Shown here: positions 8,686 to 16,998 of the stretch, piece by piece
Position numbering within the stretch: the stretch's first letter is position 1
Layout: the number at the start of each line of letters is the position of its first letter
DNA from: Streptomyces marincola
Lineage (GTDB): Bacteria; Actinomycetota; Actinomycetes; Streptomycetales; Streptomycetaceae
Direction of reading: 5' to 3'
Assembly: GCF_020410765.1 (NCBI RefSeq)
Contig: NZ_CP084541.1
Location: 6,006,001 to 6,070,000, forward strand
DNA length: 64,000 bases
Made by a program: the position numbers and the translations under genes
The notes under the pieces: generated by a model
The model's input: only the letters and a program-made list of their open reading frames with translations
Told to the model about the DNA's origin: nothing
Databases searched by the model: none

Positions 8686-8751
8686 CCGGCCCGCCCGGCA
8701 CACACAGCGCGGGGCGCGGGCGGTCCGCACCCGGGAGAGGAACGGCCACCG

Positions 8752-9831
8752 ATGACTACCGCCGACGGCAAGCGCGTCGTGGTCCTGGGAGCGACGGGGA
8801 ACGTCGGGACCGCCGTGGTGCGCGCCCTCGCCGCCGACCCCGGCGTCGCCTCCGTCCTCGGCATCGCCCGCCGCGTCCCCGACTGGGAGGTGCCCCGCAC
8901 CGCGTGGGCCGCGGTCGACCTGCGCGATCCGCGCTCCGCCCCGGCCGCGCTCGCCCGGCACCTGCGCGACGCCGACGCCGTCATCCACCTGGCGTGGCTG
9001 ATCCAGCCGGCCAGGGACCCGCTGATGACCTGGCGCACCAACGTGCTCGGCACCGCGCACGTCCTGCGCGCCGTCGCGGCGGCCCGCGTCCCCGTGCTCG
9101 TGTACGCCTCCTCGGTCGGCGCCTACGCGCCGGGCCCGCAGGACCGGCCGGTCGACGAGTCCTGGCCGACGCACGGCTGGCCGGCCGCCTCCTACACGCG
9201 CGAGAAGGCGTACGTCGAGCGCTTGCTCGACGCCTTCGAGCACGAGCGGCCGGGCACGCGCGTCGTCCGGCTGCGGCCCGGCTTCGTCTTCGGACGCGCG
9301 GCGGCCACCGAGCAGCGCCGCCTGTTCGTGGGACCGTTCCTGCCGCGCCGACTGGTCAGGCCTGACCTGCTGCCGGCGGTGCCCGACGTCCCGGGGCTGC
9401 GTTTCCAGGTCGTGCACGCCACCGACGTCGCCGAGGCGTACCGGCTGGCCGTGCACCGGCCGGTGCACGGCGCGTTCAACATCGCCACCGGGCCCGTCGC
9501 CGACCCCGCCCTGCTGGGCGACCTGTTCGGGGCCCGCCCGGTGCGCGTGCCCAGGCCCCTGCTGCGCGCCGCGCTCGCCACGGCCTGGCGGGCCAGGCTC
9601 GTGCCGGCCCCGCCGCCGCTGTTCGACGCGTTCCTGCGGCTGCCGCTCATGGACTGCTCGCGGGCCGCGGACGAGCTGGGCTGGCAGCCGCGGCACACCG
9701 CGCGGGACGCGCTGCTCGACCTCGTCGAGGGCATGCGCGAGGGCGCCGGCCTGCCGACGCCGCCGCTGCGGTCGCGGCTGCCGCGCGGCCGGCTGGACGA
9801 GCTGGCCACGGGGGTCGGCGAACGCCCCTGA
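8752..9831 (+). CDS. Extended SDR / NAD-dependent epimerase-dehydratase family protein
   Basis: A 359-residue extended SDR. It has VVVLGATGNVGTAVVRAL at residues 8-25, VIHLAWLIQP, then WRTNVLGT, a YASSVGAYAPG strand and Y-T-R-E-K (catalytic Y-x3-K). The start is the ATG at 8752, 8-10 bases after GAGAGGAA. The substrate is unknown. It is a clear paralog of the protein encoded at 15931-16998: they share WRTNVLGT, ESWPTHGWP, REKAY, ERLLDAFEH, FPLMD or LPLMD, and a C-terminal TG-x-GER. A SigB/F-type promoter upstream suggests stress induction. Confidence 0.82.
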   Translation: MTTADGKRVVVLGATGNVGTAVVRALAADPGVASVLGIARRVPDWEVPRTAWAAVDLRDPRSAPAALARHLRDADAVIHLAWLIQPARDPLMTWRTNVLGTAHVLRAVAAARVPVLVYASSVGAYAPGPQDRPVDESWPTHGWPAASYTREKAYVERLLDAFEHERPGTRVVRLRPGFVFGRAAATEQRRLFVGPFLPRRLVRPDLLPAVPDVPGLRFQVVHATDVAEAYRLAVHRPVHGAFNIATGPVADPALLGDLFGARPVRVPRPLLRAALATAWRARLVPAPPPLFDAFLRLPLMDCSRAADELGWQPRHTARDALLDLVEGMREGAGLPTPPLRSRLPRGRLDELATGVGERP

Positions 9832-9891
9832 CCCGCCGGAGGCCGACCGGACGCGGGGGACCGGGAGTCCGCCCGGTTCCCGGCGCGCCGG

Positions 9892-9916
9892 GTTTCCGCC
9901 GCCGCGGCCTGGTTAC
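9892..9916 (+). promoter_or_regulatory. SigB/F-type promoter candidate
   Basis: GTTT (within GGTTT), 15 bases, then GGTTAC, followed by CCG. The same GGTTT-N15-GGTTACCCG arrangement recurs at 14995-15023. It is 45 bases upstream of the F420-dependent oxidoreductase start. Confidence 0.5.
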
Positions 9917-9960
9917 CCGTGGCCGGGACGCCGAAGCCGCACAGCGAGAGGGGCCCCTTC

Positions 9961-10923
9961 ATGACGTCGTTCGGCTACTTTCTGGCCAGCGAGGACCACG
10001 GTCCGCGCGCACTGGTCGAGCAGGCCGTACGGGCGGAACAATCCGGGTTCGACGGACTGTGGATCTCCGACCACTACCACCCGTGGATCGACGCGCAGGG
10101 CCACAGTCCGTTCGTGTGGTCGGTCATCGGCGCCCTCGCCCGGGCCACGACGCTGCCCGTGGAAACGGCCGTCACCTGCCCGACGGTCCGCACCCACCCG
10201 GCGGTGATCGCCCAGGCCGCGGCCACCAGCGCCGCCCTGCACGAGGGCAGGTTCCGGCTCGGGCTCGGCAGCGGCGAGGCGCTCAACGAGCACATCCTCG
10301 GCACGCCGTGGCCGCGCGCCGAAGTCCGCCTTGAGATGCTGGAGGAGGCCGTCGGCATCATCCGCCGGCTCCTCACCGGCGAACGCGTCAGCCACCGCGG
10401 AACGCACTACACGGTGGAGAACGCCCGCCTGTACACGCTGCCGGACGAGCCCGTGCCGATCGACATCTCCGGCTACGGGCCCGCCGCCACCGACCTGGCC
10501 GCCCGCATCGGCGACGGCTTCGTCACCATGGGCCCCGAGGGCGACCTGCTGCGCCGGTACCGCGAGGGGGGCGGCGGCGCCAGGCCGACCGCGTGCGGCA
10601 TCAAGGTGTGCTACGACACCGACCGCGACCGCGCCGCCCGCACCGTGCTCGAACGCTGGCCCAACCTCTTCCTGCCCGGCGAACTCGCCGCCCAGCTGCC
10701 CGAGCCGCGCCACTTCGAGCAGGCCGTGCGCCTGGTCACCGAGGACCACGTCCGCGACAGCGGCCAGGTCCCGCTCGGCGACGACCCGGAGGAGCACGTC
10801 CGCGCGCTGACCGCGTGCGCGGAGGCCGGGTTCGACCACGTGTACCTGAGCCAGATCGGCCCCGACATGGAGGGCTTCTTCGACTTCTACCGCACCGAGG
10901 TCCTGCCCCGGCTTCCCCGCTGA
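9961..10923 (+). CDS. F420-dependent LLM-class oxidoreductase (TIGR03557-like)
   Basis: A 320-residue luciferase-like TIM-barrel protein. It has MTSFGYFLASEDHGPRALVE, GFDGLWISDHYHPWID, AVTCPTVRTHPAVIAQAAAT and the G-rich RFRLGLGSGEALNEHI, all typical of the G6PD-like/TIGR03557 subgroup that uses coenzyme F420. The C-terminus reads FDHVYLSQIGPDMEGFFDFY. The substrate is unknown. The start at 9961 follows GAGAGG. The next gene begins 33 bases after its stop, so the two may be co-transcribed. A SigB/F-type promoter lies upstream. Confidence 0.85.
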   Translation: MTSFGYFLASEDHGPRALVEQAVRAEQSGFDGLWISDHYHPWIDAQGHSPFVWSVIGALARATTLPVETAVTCPTVRTHPAVIAQAAATSAALHEGRFRLGLGSGEALNEHILGTPWPRAEVRLEMLEEAVGIIRRLLTGERVSHRGTHYTVENARLYTLPDEPVPIDISGYGPAATDLAARIGDGFVTMGPEGDLLRRYREGGGGARPTACGIKVCYDTDRDRAARTVLERWPNLFLPGELAAQLPEPRHFEQAVRLVTEDHVRDSGQVPLGDDPEEHVRALTACAEAGFDHVYLSQIGPDMEGFFDFYRTEVLPRLPR

Positions 10924-10956
10924 GAGCCGCGCGCTCCCGGCACCGAAAGGTGAGTG

Positions 10957-12759
10957 ATGAGCCAGAAAGTCGCCGACCACGTCCTGTCCCGGCTCCGGCA
11001 GTGGGACGTCGACGTCGTGTTCGGCTACCCGGGCGACGGCATCAACGGCCTGCTCGCGGCCTGGGGCCGCGCGGAGGACGCGCCCCGCTTCGTGCAGGCG
11101 CGACACGAGGAGATGGCGGCGTTCCAGGCCGTCGGGTACGCCAAGTTCGGCGGCCGGGCCGGCGTGTGCGTCGCCACCTCGGGTCCCGGCGCGATCCACC
11201 TGCTGAACGGCCTGTACGACGCGGCGCTCGACCACGTGCCGGTGGTCGCCGTCGTCGGGCAGACCAGCCGCACCGCGATGGGCGGCTCGTACCAGCAGGA
11301 GGTCGACCTGCACGCGCTGTTCAAGGACGTCGCGGCCTACCTGGAGACGGTCAACGTCCCCGAGCAGCTGCCGAACGTGCTCGACCGCGCGTTCCGCACC
11401 GCCTACGGCCGCCGCGCCCCCGCGGTGGTCGTCCTGCCCGCCGACGTGCAGACGCTCGACTACAGCGCGCCGGAGCACGCGTTCAAGATGGTGCCCTCCA
11501 GCCGCGACCTCGCCGCGTGGACGACGGAACCCGCCGACGACGCCGTGGCCCGCGCGGCCGAGGTGCTCAACGCGGGCGAGAAGGTCGCCGTCCTGGTGGG
11601 CCAGGGCGCGCGGAAGGCGCGGGCCGAGGTCGAGGAGCTGGCGGAACTGCTCGGCGCCGGCGTCGCCAAGGCCCTGCTCGGCAAGGACGTGCTGCCGGAC
11701 ACGCTGCCGTACGTCACGGGCGCCATCGGCCTGCTCGGCACCCGGCCCTCGCACGAGCTGATCAAGGAGTGCGACACGCTGCTGACCATCGGCAGCAGCT
11801 TCCCCTACAGCCAGTTCCTCCCCGAGTACGGGCAGGCCAGGGGCGTGCAGATCGACACCGACCCCTCCTTCATCGGCATGCGCTACCCCTACGAGGTCAA
11901 CCTGGTGGGCGACGCGCGCGCCACGCTGCGCAAGCTGCTCCCGCTGCTGCGCCGCAAGGACGGCGCGCAGCGGCGGCACCGCGACCTCGCGGCGCGCGGC
12001 GAGCGGTGGCGCCAGGCGCTCGCGCGGCAGGCGGAACTGGTGGCCGCCGACCCCATCAACCCGCAGCTCGTTGCGCACCGCCTCGACCCGCTGCTGCCCG
12101 ACGACGCGATCCTGGCCGTCGACTCCGCCTCGGTGACGAACTGGTACGCCCGGCACATCACGATGCGCGGCACCATGCGCGGCTCCCTGTCCGGCACGCT
12201 GGCCACCATGGGCTGCGCCGTCCCGTACGCGATCGGCGCCAAGTTCGCCCACCCGGACCGGCCCGCCGTGGCGCTCGTCGGCGACGGCGCCATGCAGATG
12301 AACGGCATGAGCGAGCTGATCACCGCGGCCAAGTACCAGCACGCGTGGGACAACCCGCACCTGGTGATCGGCGTGTGGAACAACCAGGACCTCAACCAGG
12401 TGACGTGGGAGATGCGGGCCATGGCCGGCGCGCCGCAGTTCCGGCCCTCGCAGGAGCTGCCCGACGTGTCCTCCGCGGCGTTCGCGCGCTCCCTCGGGCT
12501 GACCGGGGTGCGCGTGGAGAAGCCGGAGGACGTCGAGGCCGGCTGGCGGGAGGCGCTGGCCGCGCCGGGACCCGCGGTCGTCGAGTTCCTCACGGACCCC
12601 TCGGTGCCGCCGATCCCGCCGTCCGCGACGTGGGAGCAGATCGAGTCCACGGCCAAGGCCCTGCTCAAGGGCGACCCCGAGCGGGGCGACGTGGTCAGGA
12701 AGGGGCTGAAGTCGAAGCTCCAGCAGTACCTGACGGGCGGTGACCAGAGCAAGGACTGA
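10957..12759 (+). CDS. Thiamine-diphosphate-dependent enzyme (pyruvate oxidase / acetolactate synthase family)
   Basis: A 600-residue three-domain TPP enzyme. The N-terminal PYR domain has the catalytic glutamate region FVQARHEEMAAFQAVGYAKF and CVATSGPGAIHLLNGLYDA. The middle domain is of the DHS/FAD type. The C-terminal PP domain has VGDGAMQMNGMSELITAAKY to VWNNQD, the G-D-G...N-N metal/TPP motif. The pattern resembles PoxB-like quinone-dependent pyruvate oxidases, but the extreme C-terminal membrane peptide of PoxB is not evident, so the product is uncertain. The ATG at 10957 is well spaced from AAAGG at 10946-10950; a GTG at 10954 is also in frame. Confidence 0.82.
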   Translation: MSQKVADHVLSRLRQWDVDVVFGYPGDGINGLLAAWGRAEDAPRFVQARHEEMAAFQAVGYAKFGGRAGVCVATSGPGAIHLLNGLYDAALDHVPVVAVVGQTSRTAMGGSYQQEVDLHALFKDVAAYLETVNVPEQLPNVLDRAFRTAYGRRAPAVVVLPADVQTLDYSAPEHAFKMVPSSRDLAAWTTEPADDAVARAAEVLNAGEKVAVLVGQGARKARAEVEELAELLGAGVAKALLGKDVLPDTLPYVTGAIGLLGTRPSHELIKECDTLLTIGSSFPYSQFLPEYGQARGVQIDTDPSFIGMRYPYEVNLVGDARATLRKLLPLLRRKDGAQRRHRDLAARGERWRQALARQAELVAADPINPQLVAHRLDPLLPDDAILAVDSASVTNWYARHITMRGTMRGSLSGTLATMGCAVPYAIGAKFAHPDRPAVALVGDGAMQMNGMSELITAAKYQHAWDNPHLVIGVWNNQDLNQVTWEMRAMAGAPQFRPSQELPDVSSAAFARSLGLTGVRVEKPEDVEAGWREALAAPGPAVVEFLTDPSVPPIPPSATWEQIESTAKALLKGDPERGDVVRKGLKSKLQQYLTGGDQSKD

Positions 12760-12849
12760 ACTCCCGCCCGCCGCGCGCACGGCCCGGCCGGAAGGCCCGG
12801 GGCCGGCGGCGGCGGGAGAGCCGATACCGACCGGAGAAAGGCGCGGAAC

Positions 12850-13737
<888 letters not shown>

Positions 13738-13740
<3 letters not shown>

Positions 13741-13786
13741 CCCCGGCCGCGACGCGGGGCCGGGCCGCGACGCGGGGCCGGGGTCA
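13738..13786. terminator. Hairpin terminator candidate
   Basis: TGACCCCGGC (13738-13747) pairs perfectly with GCCGGGGTCA (13777-13786). The loop carries a duplicated GCGACGCGGGGCCGG segment. It overlaps the stop codon of the SDR and lies between convergent genes. There is no T-run, as is usual in this group. Confidence 0.6.
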
Positions 13787-13812
13787 GGGCGCGCGCGACG
13801 CGCCGGGGCCGG

Positions 13813-13944
13813 TCAGGCCGCAGGACCGCCGCCCGGGGGAGGGCGGCGGGCCGCGCGGCGGGCGCGGTGGCGCTGGACGAAGCGCCACACCGTGCGCAGC
13901 GCCCACAGGGCGGTCAAGGGGCGGCGCAACGGGCCGAGTCGCAT
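13813..13944 (-). CDS. Small arginine-rich hypothetical protein (43 aa)
   Basis: A short reading frame starting two bases after the sigma-factor stop codon on the same strand, with its ATG at 13942-13944. The product begins MRLGPLRRPLTALWALRTVW and continues with a basic, arginine-dense stretch and a glycine/proline tail. It is too small for any family I recognise. The amphipathic first half and basic second half could associate with membrane or nucleic acid. It may instead be a chance frame in GC-rich DNA. Tight spacing after the sigma gene is the main support. Confidence 0.4.
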   Translation of the reverse strand: MRLGPLRRPLTALWALRTVWRFVQRHRARRAARRPPPGGGPAA

Positions 13945-13945
13945 C

Positions 13946-14866
13946 TCAGGCCGCCTTCCCGCCGCGGGCGGCCGGCTGCGGCGCGGTGCCGTTCACCCGT
14001 CCGGCGGAGCCCGCGCCCCTGCCGCCCGCCGTGTCCCCGCCCTCGCACGCGGCCTCGACGTCCTCGGCGCTCCCGGCGCCCTCGACCTCCGCCCTGATGC
14101 GCGCGCAGGCCCGGCTGAGCAGGCGCGACACGTGCATCTGCGAGATGCCGAGCTGCGAGGCGATGCGGCTCTGCGTCATGCCGTGGAAGAACCGCAGGTA
14201 CAGGATGTGCCGTTCGCGTTCCGGCAGGGCCTGGAGCGGGCTCTTCACGGACTCGCGGTCCACGACGCGGTCGAAACCCGGTTCGAGCGTGCCGAGGGTG
14301 TCGAGCAGCGAGTAGTCGCCGTCGGCGCCCGGGAGTTCCGCGTTCAGGGACAGGGTGCTGAAGCTCTCCAGCGCCTCCATGCCCGTCCGCACCTCGTCCT
14401 CGCTCAGGCCGCTGTGCTCCGCGATCTGCGCGACGCTCGGCCCCCGCTCGTCCAGCCGGAAGCTCAGCTGCCGGGCCGAGGCGCGCACCCGGTTGCGCAG
14501 CTCCTGCGTCCGGCGCGGCACGTGCAGTCCCCACATGTGGTCCCGGAAGTGGCGCTTGACCTCGCCGACGATCGTCGGCACCGCGTAGCTCTCGAACGGC
14601 CGGCCGCGGCTCGGGTCGAACCGGTGGACGGCCTTGACCAGGCCGAGCGCGGCGACCTGCTCCAGGTCCTCAAGCGCCTCGCCCCGGTCGCGGAACGTGC
14701 GCGCCAAGCGGTCCGCCATCGGAATCCAGGCGCATATCACGTCGCGGCACAAAGCCTCGCGCTCGGGACACGGCGGCAACTCGGCGATGCGCTCGAATTG
14801 CCGGCTGGTGTCCGGTGCGTCGTCGTGCGGATGTCGCTTCTTACGGGGATGTGCGGGTGTATTCAT
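13946..14866 (-). CDS. RNA polymerase sigma factor, SigB/SigF/SigG family
   Basis: A 306-residue group-3 sigma factor. Region 2 has DLEQVAALGLVKAVHRFDPSRG and FESYAVPTIVGEVKRHFRDH. Region 3 has VPRRTQELRNRVR and the HTH-like SVAQIAEHSGLSEDEV. Region 4 has LQALPERERHILYLRFFHGM and QSRIASQLGISQMHVSRLLS. This is the SigB/F layout, which directs stress and developmental genes and is usually held by an anti-sigma factor. No anti-sigma gene is adjacent. The start is the ATG at 14864-14866, preceded by AGGGAGAG. A poorly conserved 40-residue tail follows region 4. Several nearby genes carry matching promoters. Confidence 0.88.
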   Translation of the reverse strand: MNTPAHPRKKRHPHDDAPDTSRQFERIAELPPCPEREALCRDVICAWIPMADRLARTFRDRGEALEDLEQVAALGLVKAVHRFDPSRGRPFESYAVPTIVGEVKRHFRDHMWGLHVPRRTQELRNRVRASARQLSFRLDERGPSVAQIAEHSGLSEDEVRTGMEALESFSTLSLNAELPGADGDYSLLDTLGTLEPGFDRVVDRESVKSPLQALPERERHILYLRFFHGMTQSRIASQLGISQMHVSRLLSRACARIRAEVEGAGSAEDVEAACEGGDTAGGRGAGSAGRVNGTAPQPAARGGKAA

Positions 14867-14995
14867 TCTGCTCTCCCTGGTGAGGGTGGGCGTGCGATTC
14901 CGCGCTGCTCGCCACGGGAAGAGGCCGTTCCCGACAAGTCTGCCCGCAATTGCGGACCCGCACATCTTGAGCCGTGGAACGACGCCGGGAGAGAG

Positions 14996-15020
14996 GTTTT
15001 CCGGGTGCGCACCCGGTTAC
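14996..15020 (+). promoter_or_regulatory. SigB/F-type promoter candidate
   Basis: GTTT (GGTTT from 14995), 15 bases, GGTTAC then CCG, identical in layout to the site at 9892-9916. It is 86 bases upstream of the CBS-domain gene and lies in the gap between it and the divergent sigma-factor gene. Confidence 0.5.
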
Positions 15021-15105
15021 CCGCACCTACCACGGCCTCGCGCAAACCGAAAGCCGTCACCCGCCGGGGCAAGCCCGGAGACCGCCCACGAAAGGGGAAA
15101 CGATC

Positions 15106-15528
15106 ATGGCACGCACGGTGGCCGAACTGATGACCCGCGAGCCCGCCACGGTCCGCGGCGGCGACACCGTCGCCGACGCGGCACGGCTCATGAAGGAGCA
15201 CGACAGCGGCAACGTCGCGGTCGTCGAGGACGGCGGCCGGGTGGTCGGCATCGTCACCGACCGGGACCTCGCGGTCCGCGTGCTCGCCGAGGGGCGCGCC
15301 GCCGACACGCCGGTCCAGGAGGTGTCGAGCCGGGAGGAGCTGGCGACGGTCGCCCCGTCCGCCACCCTCGCGGAAGCGGCGGAGGCCATGCGCGGCAAGG
15401 CCGTGCGGCGGCTCCCCGTCGTCGACGACGGCAAGCTGCTCGGCGTCCTCAGCCTCGGCGACCTCGCCATCGAGCTCGATCCCGAGTCCGGCCTCGCGGA
15501 CGTCTCCGCGGCCCGGCCGAGCGAGTAA
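15106..15528 (+). CDS. Two-CBS-domain protein
   Basis: A 140-residue protein made almost only of two CBS repeats. The first is MTREPATVRGGDTVADAARL to GIVTDRDLAVRVL; the second is VAPSATLAEAAEAMR to GVLSLGDLAIELD. CBS pairs bind adenine nucleotides and act as energy or redox sensors; stand-alone copies are common in dormancy and stress regulons of actinobacteria. A GGGGA ribosome site precedes the ATG. It lies divergent from the sigma factor and 22 bases before a DUF2267 gene, probably in one operon that runs on into the SDR, FAD and SRPBCC genes. Confidence 0.88.
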   Translation: MARTVAELMTREPATVRGGDTVADAARLMKEHDSGNVAVVEDGGRVVGIVTDRDLAVRVLAEGRAADTPVQEVSSREELATVAPSATLAEAAEAMRGKAVRRLPVVDDGKLLGVLSLGDLAIELDPESGLADVSAARPSE

Positions 15529-15550
15529 AGAACCACCGGAAGGCGACACC

Positions 15551-15934
15551 ATGTCCTACGACGAATTCCTTTCCACCGTCCGCGACCGCGGCGAATATCC
15601 GCTCGACGAGGCGGAGAAAATTGTCTCGACGGTGGTCGGGACGCTGAGCGACCGGCTGCCCGCGGCATCGGCCGTGCATCTCGCCGATCAACTTCCCATG
15701 CCGCTCGCCGATATCCTGGAGAGCTCGGGAGGGGCCGGAAGGAGCTGGGGAGTTCAGGAATTCATCGCCCAGGTCGCGGAACGTGCCGACGAGGACGAGG
15801 AGACCGCGGAGACGGATACGCGCGTGGTGTTCTCCGTCATCTCGGAACGCGTCGCGGGCGGGGAGATGAACAAGGTGCTCAGCCAGCTGCCCTCGGGCTA
15901 CGCCGACCTCTTCGGCTACGCGGAGCTGTCCTGA
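15551..15934 (+). CDS. DUF2267 family protein
   Basis: A 127-residue acidic helical protein starting MSYDEFLSTVRDRGEYP, with TVVGTLSDRLPAASAVHLADQLP and VFSVISERVAGGEMNKVLSQLP. It ends GYADLFG. This matches the DUF2267 pattern of repeated four-helix modules found beside CBS and stress proteins. No enzymatic function is known. Its stop codon (TGA, 15932-15934) overlaps the likely CTG start of the next gene. Confidence 0.85.
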   Translation: MSYDEFLSTVRDRGEYPLDEAEKIVSTVVGTLSDRLPAASAVHLADQLPMPLADILESSGGAGRSWGVQEFIAQVAERADEDEETAETDTRVVFSVISERVAGGEMNKVLSQLPSGYADLFGYAELS

Positions 15935-16998
15935 GCACCGCGGACGGCGGCGCCCGCGTCGTCGTCGTGGGCGCCACCGGCACCATCGGCACGGGCGTGG
16001 TGCGCCGGCTGGCCGGGGACCCCCGCGTGGGGTCCGTCCTCGGCCTGTCCCGGCGCCCGCCCGGGCCGCTGCCGCCCGGGGCCGCCTGGGCGGCTGCCGA
16101 CATCACCGCGACGGCGCGGCTCGACCGGCTGTTCTCGGGGGCGGACGCCGTCATCCACCTGGCGTGCCTCTTCCAGCCGGCGCACCGCCCCGAGGTCACC
16201 TGGCGCACCAACGTCCTCGGCACAGAACGGGTCTTCGCCGCCGTCGCGCGCGCCGGCGTGCCCGCCCTCGTCCACGCCTCCTCCGTCGTCGCCTACGCCC
16301 CCGGCCCGAGGGAGCGCCGCGTGCCCGAGTCCTGGCCCACCCACGGCTGGCCCACCGCGCCCTACCCGCGCGAAAAGGCCTACGCGGAACGCCTCCTCGA
16401 CGCCTTCGAGCACCGCCACCCGGGACCGCGCGTGGTGCGCCTGCGCCCCGGCATCGTGCTCGGTGCCGACACCGCGCCCCAGCAACGCCGGCTGTTCGCC
16501 GGGCCCTTCTTCCCCACCCGGCGCCCCCCGCGCCCGCTGCGGATCGTTCCCGACCTGCCCCGCCTGCGCTTCCAGGCCCTGCACGCCGACGACGCGGCCG
16601 ACGCGTTCTGCCGCGCCGCGCTCGGCGACGCCCGCGGCGCGTTCAACATCGCCGCGGAACCCGTCATCGACGCCCGGCTGCTCGCCGACCTGTGCGGCGC
16701 CCGGTGCGTCCCGCTGCCGCACCGCCCGGTGCGCGCGGCCGTCGACGCGGCCTGGCACCTGCGCCTGGTGCCCACCTCGGCGCCCATGCTCGACGCGGTC
16801 CTCGCGTTCCCGCTGATGGACACCGCACGCGCCCGGCGCGAACTCGGCTGGCGGCCACGCCACTCGGCGGCCGACGCCGCCGCCCGCTTCCTGCACGGGC
16901 TGCGGCACGGCGGCGGCCGGACGCCGCCCCTGCGCCGGCGCCTGCCGGGCGGCGGCCGGCTCAGGGAGGCCGCCACCGGAGCGGGGGAGCGGGCGTGA
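15931..16998 (+). CDS. Extended SDR, paralog of the 8752-9831 gene, probable CTG start
   Basis: A 355-residue extended SDR with Y-P-R-E-K in place of the paralog's Y-T-R-E-K. No ATG, GTG or TTG occurs at the right place: the first GTG (15967) would delete the first beta strand of the NAD-binding fold. Reading from the CTG at 15931 gives (M)STADGGARVVVVGATG, which aligns with the paralog's MTTADGKRVVVLGATG. A GGAG at 15922-15925 sits 5 bases upstream, and CTGA overlaps the DUF2267 stop just as ATGA would. A sequencing error creating the CTG is the alternative. The gene runs into the FAD oxidoreductase by a GTGA overlap. Confidence 0.75.
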   Translation: MSTADGGARVVVVGATGTIGTGVVRRLAGDPRVGSVLGLSRRPPGPLPPGAAWAAADITATARLDRLFSGADAVIHLACLFQPAHRPEVTWRTNVLGTERVFAAVARAGVPALVHASSVVAYAPGPRERRVPESWPTHGWPTAPYPREKAYAERLLDAFEHRHPGPRVVRLRPGIVLGADTAPQQRRLFAGPFFPTRRPPRPLRIVPDLPRLRFQALHADDAADAFCRAALGDARGAFNIAAEPVIDARLLADLCGARCVPLPHRPVRAAVDAAWHLRLVPTSAPMLDAVLAFPLMDTARARRELGWRPRHSAADAAARFLHGLRHGGGRTPPLRRRLPGGGRLREAATGAGERA

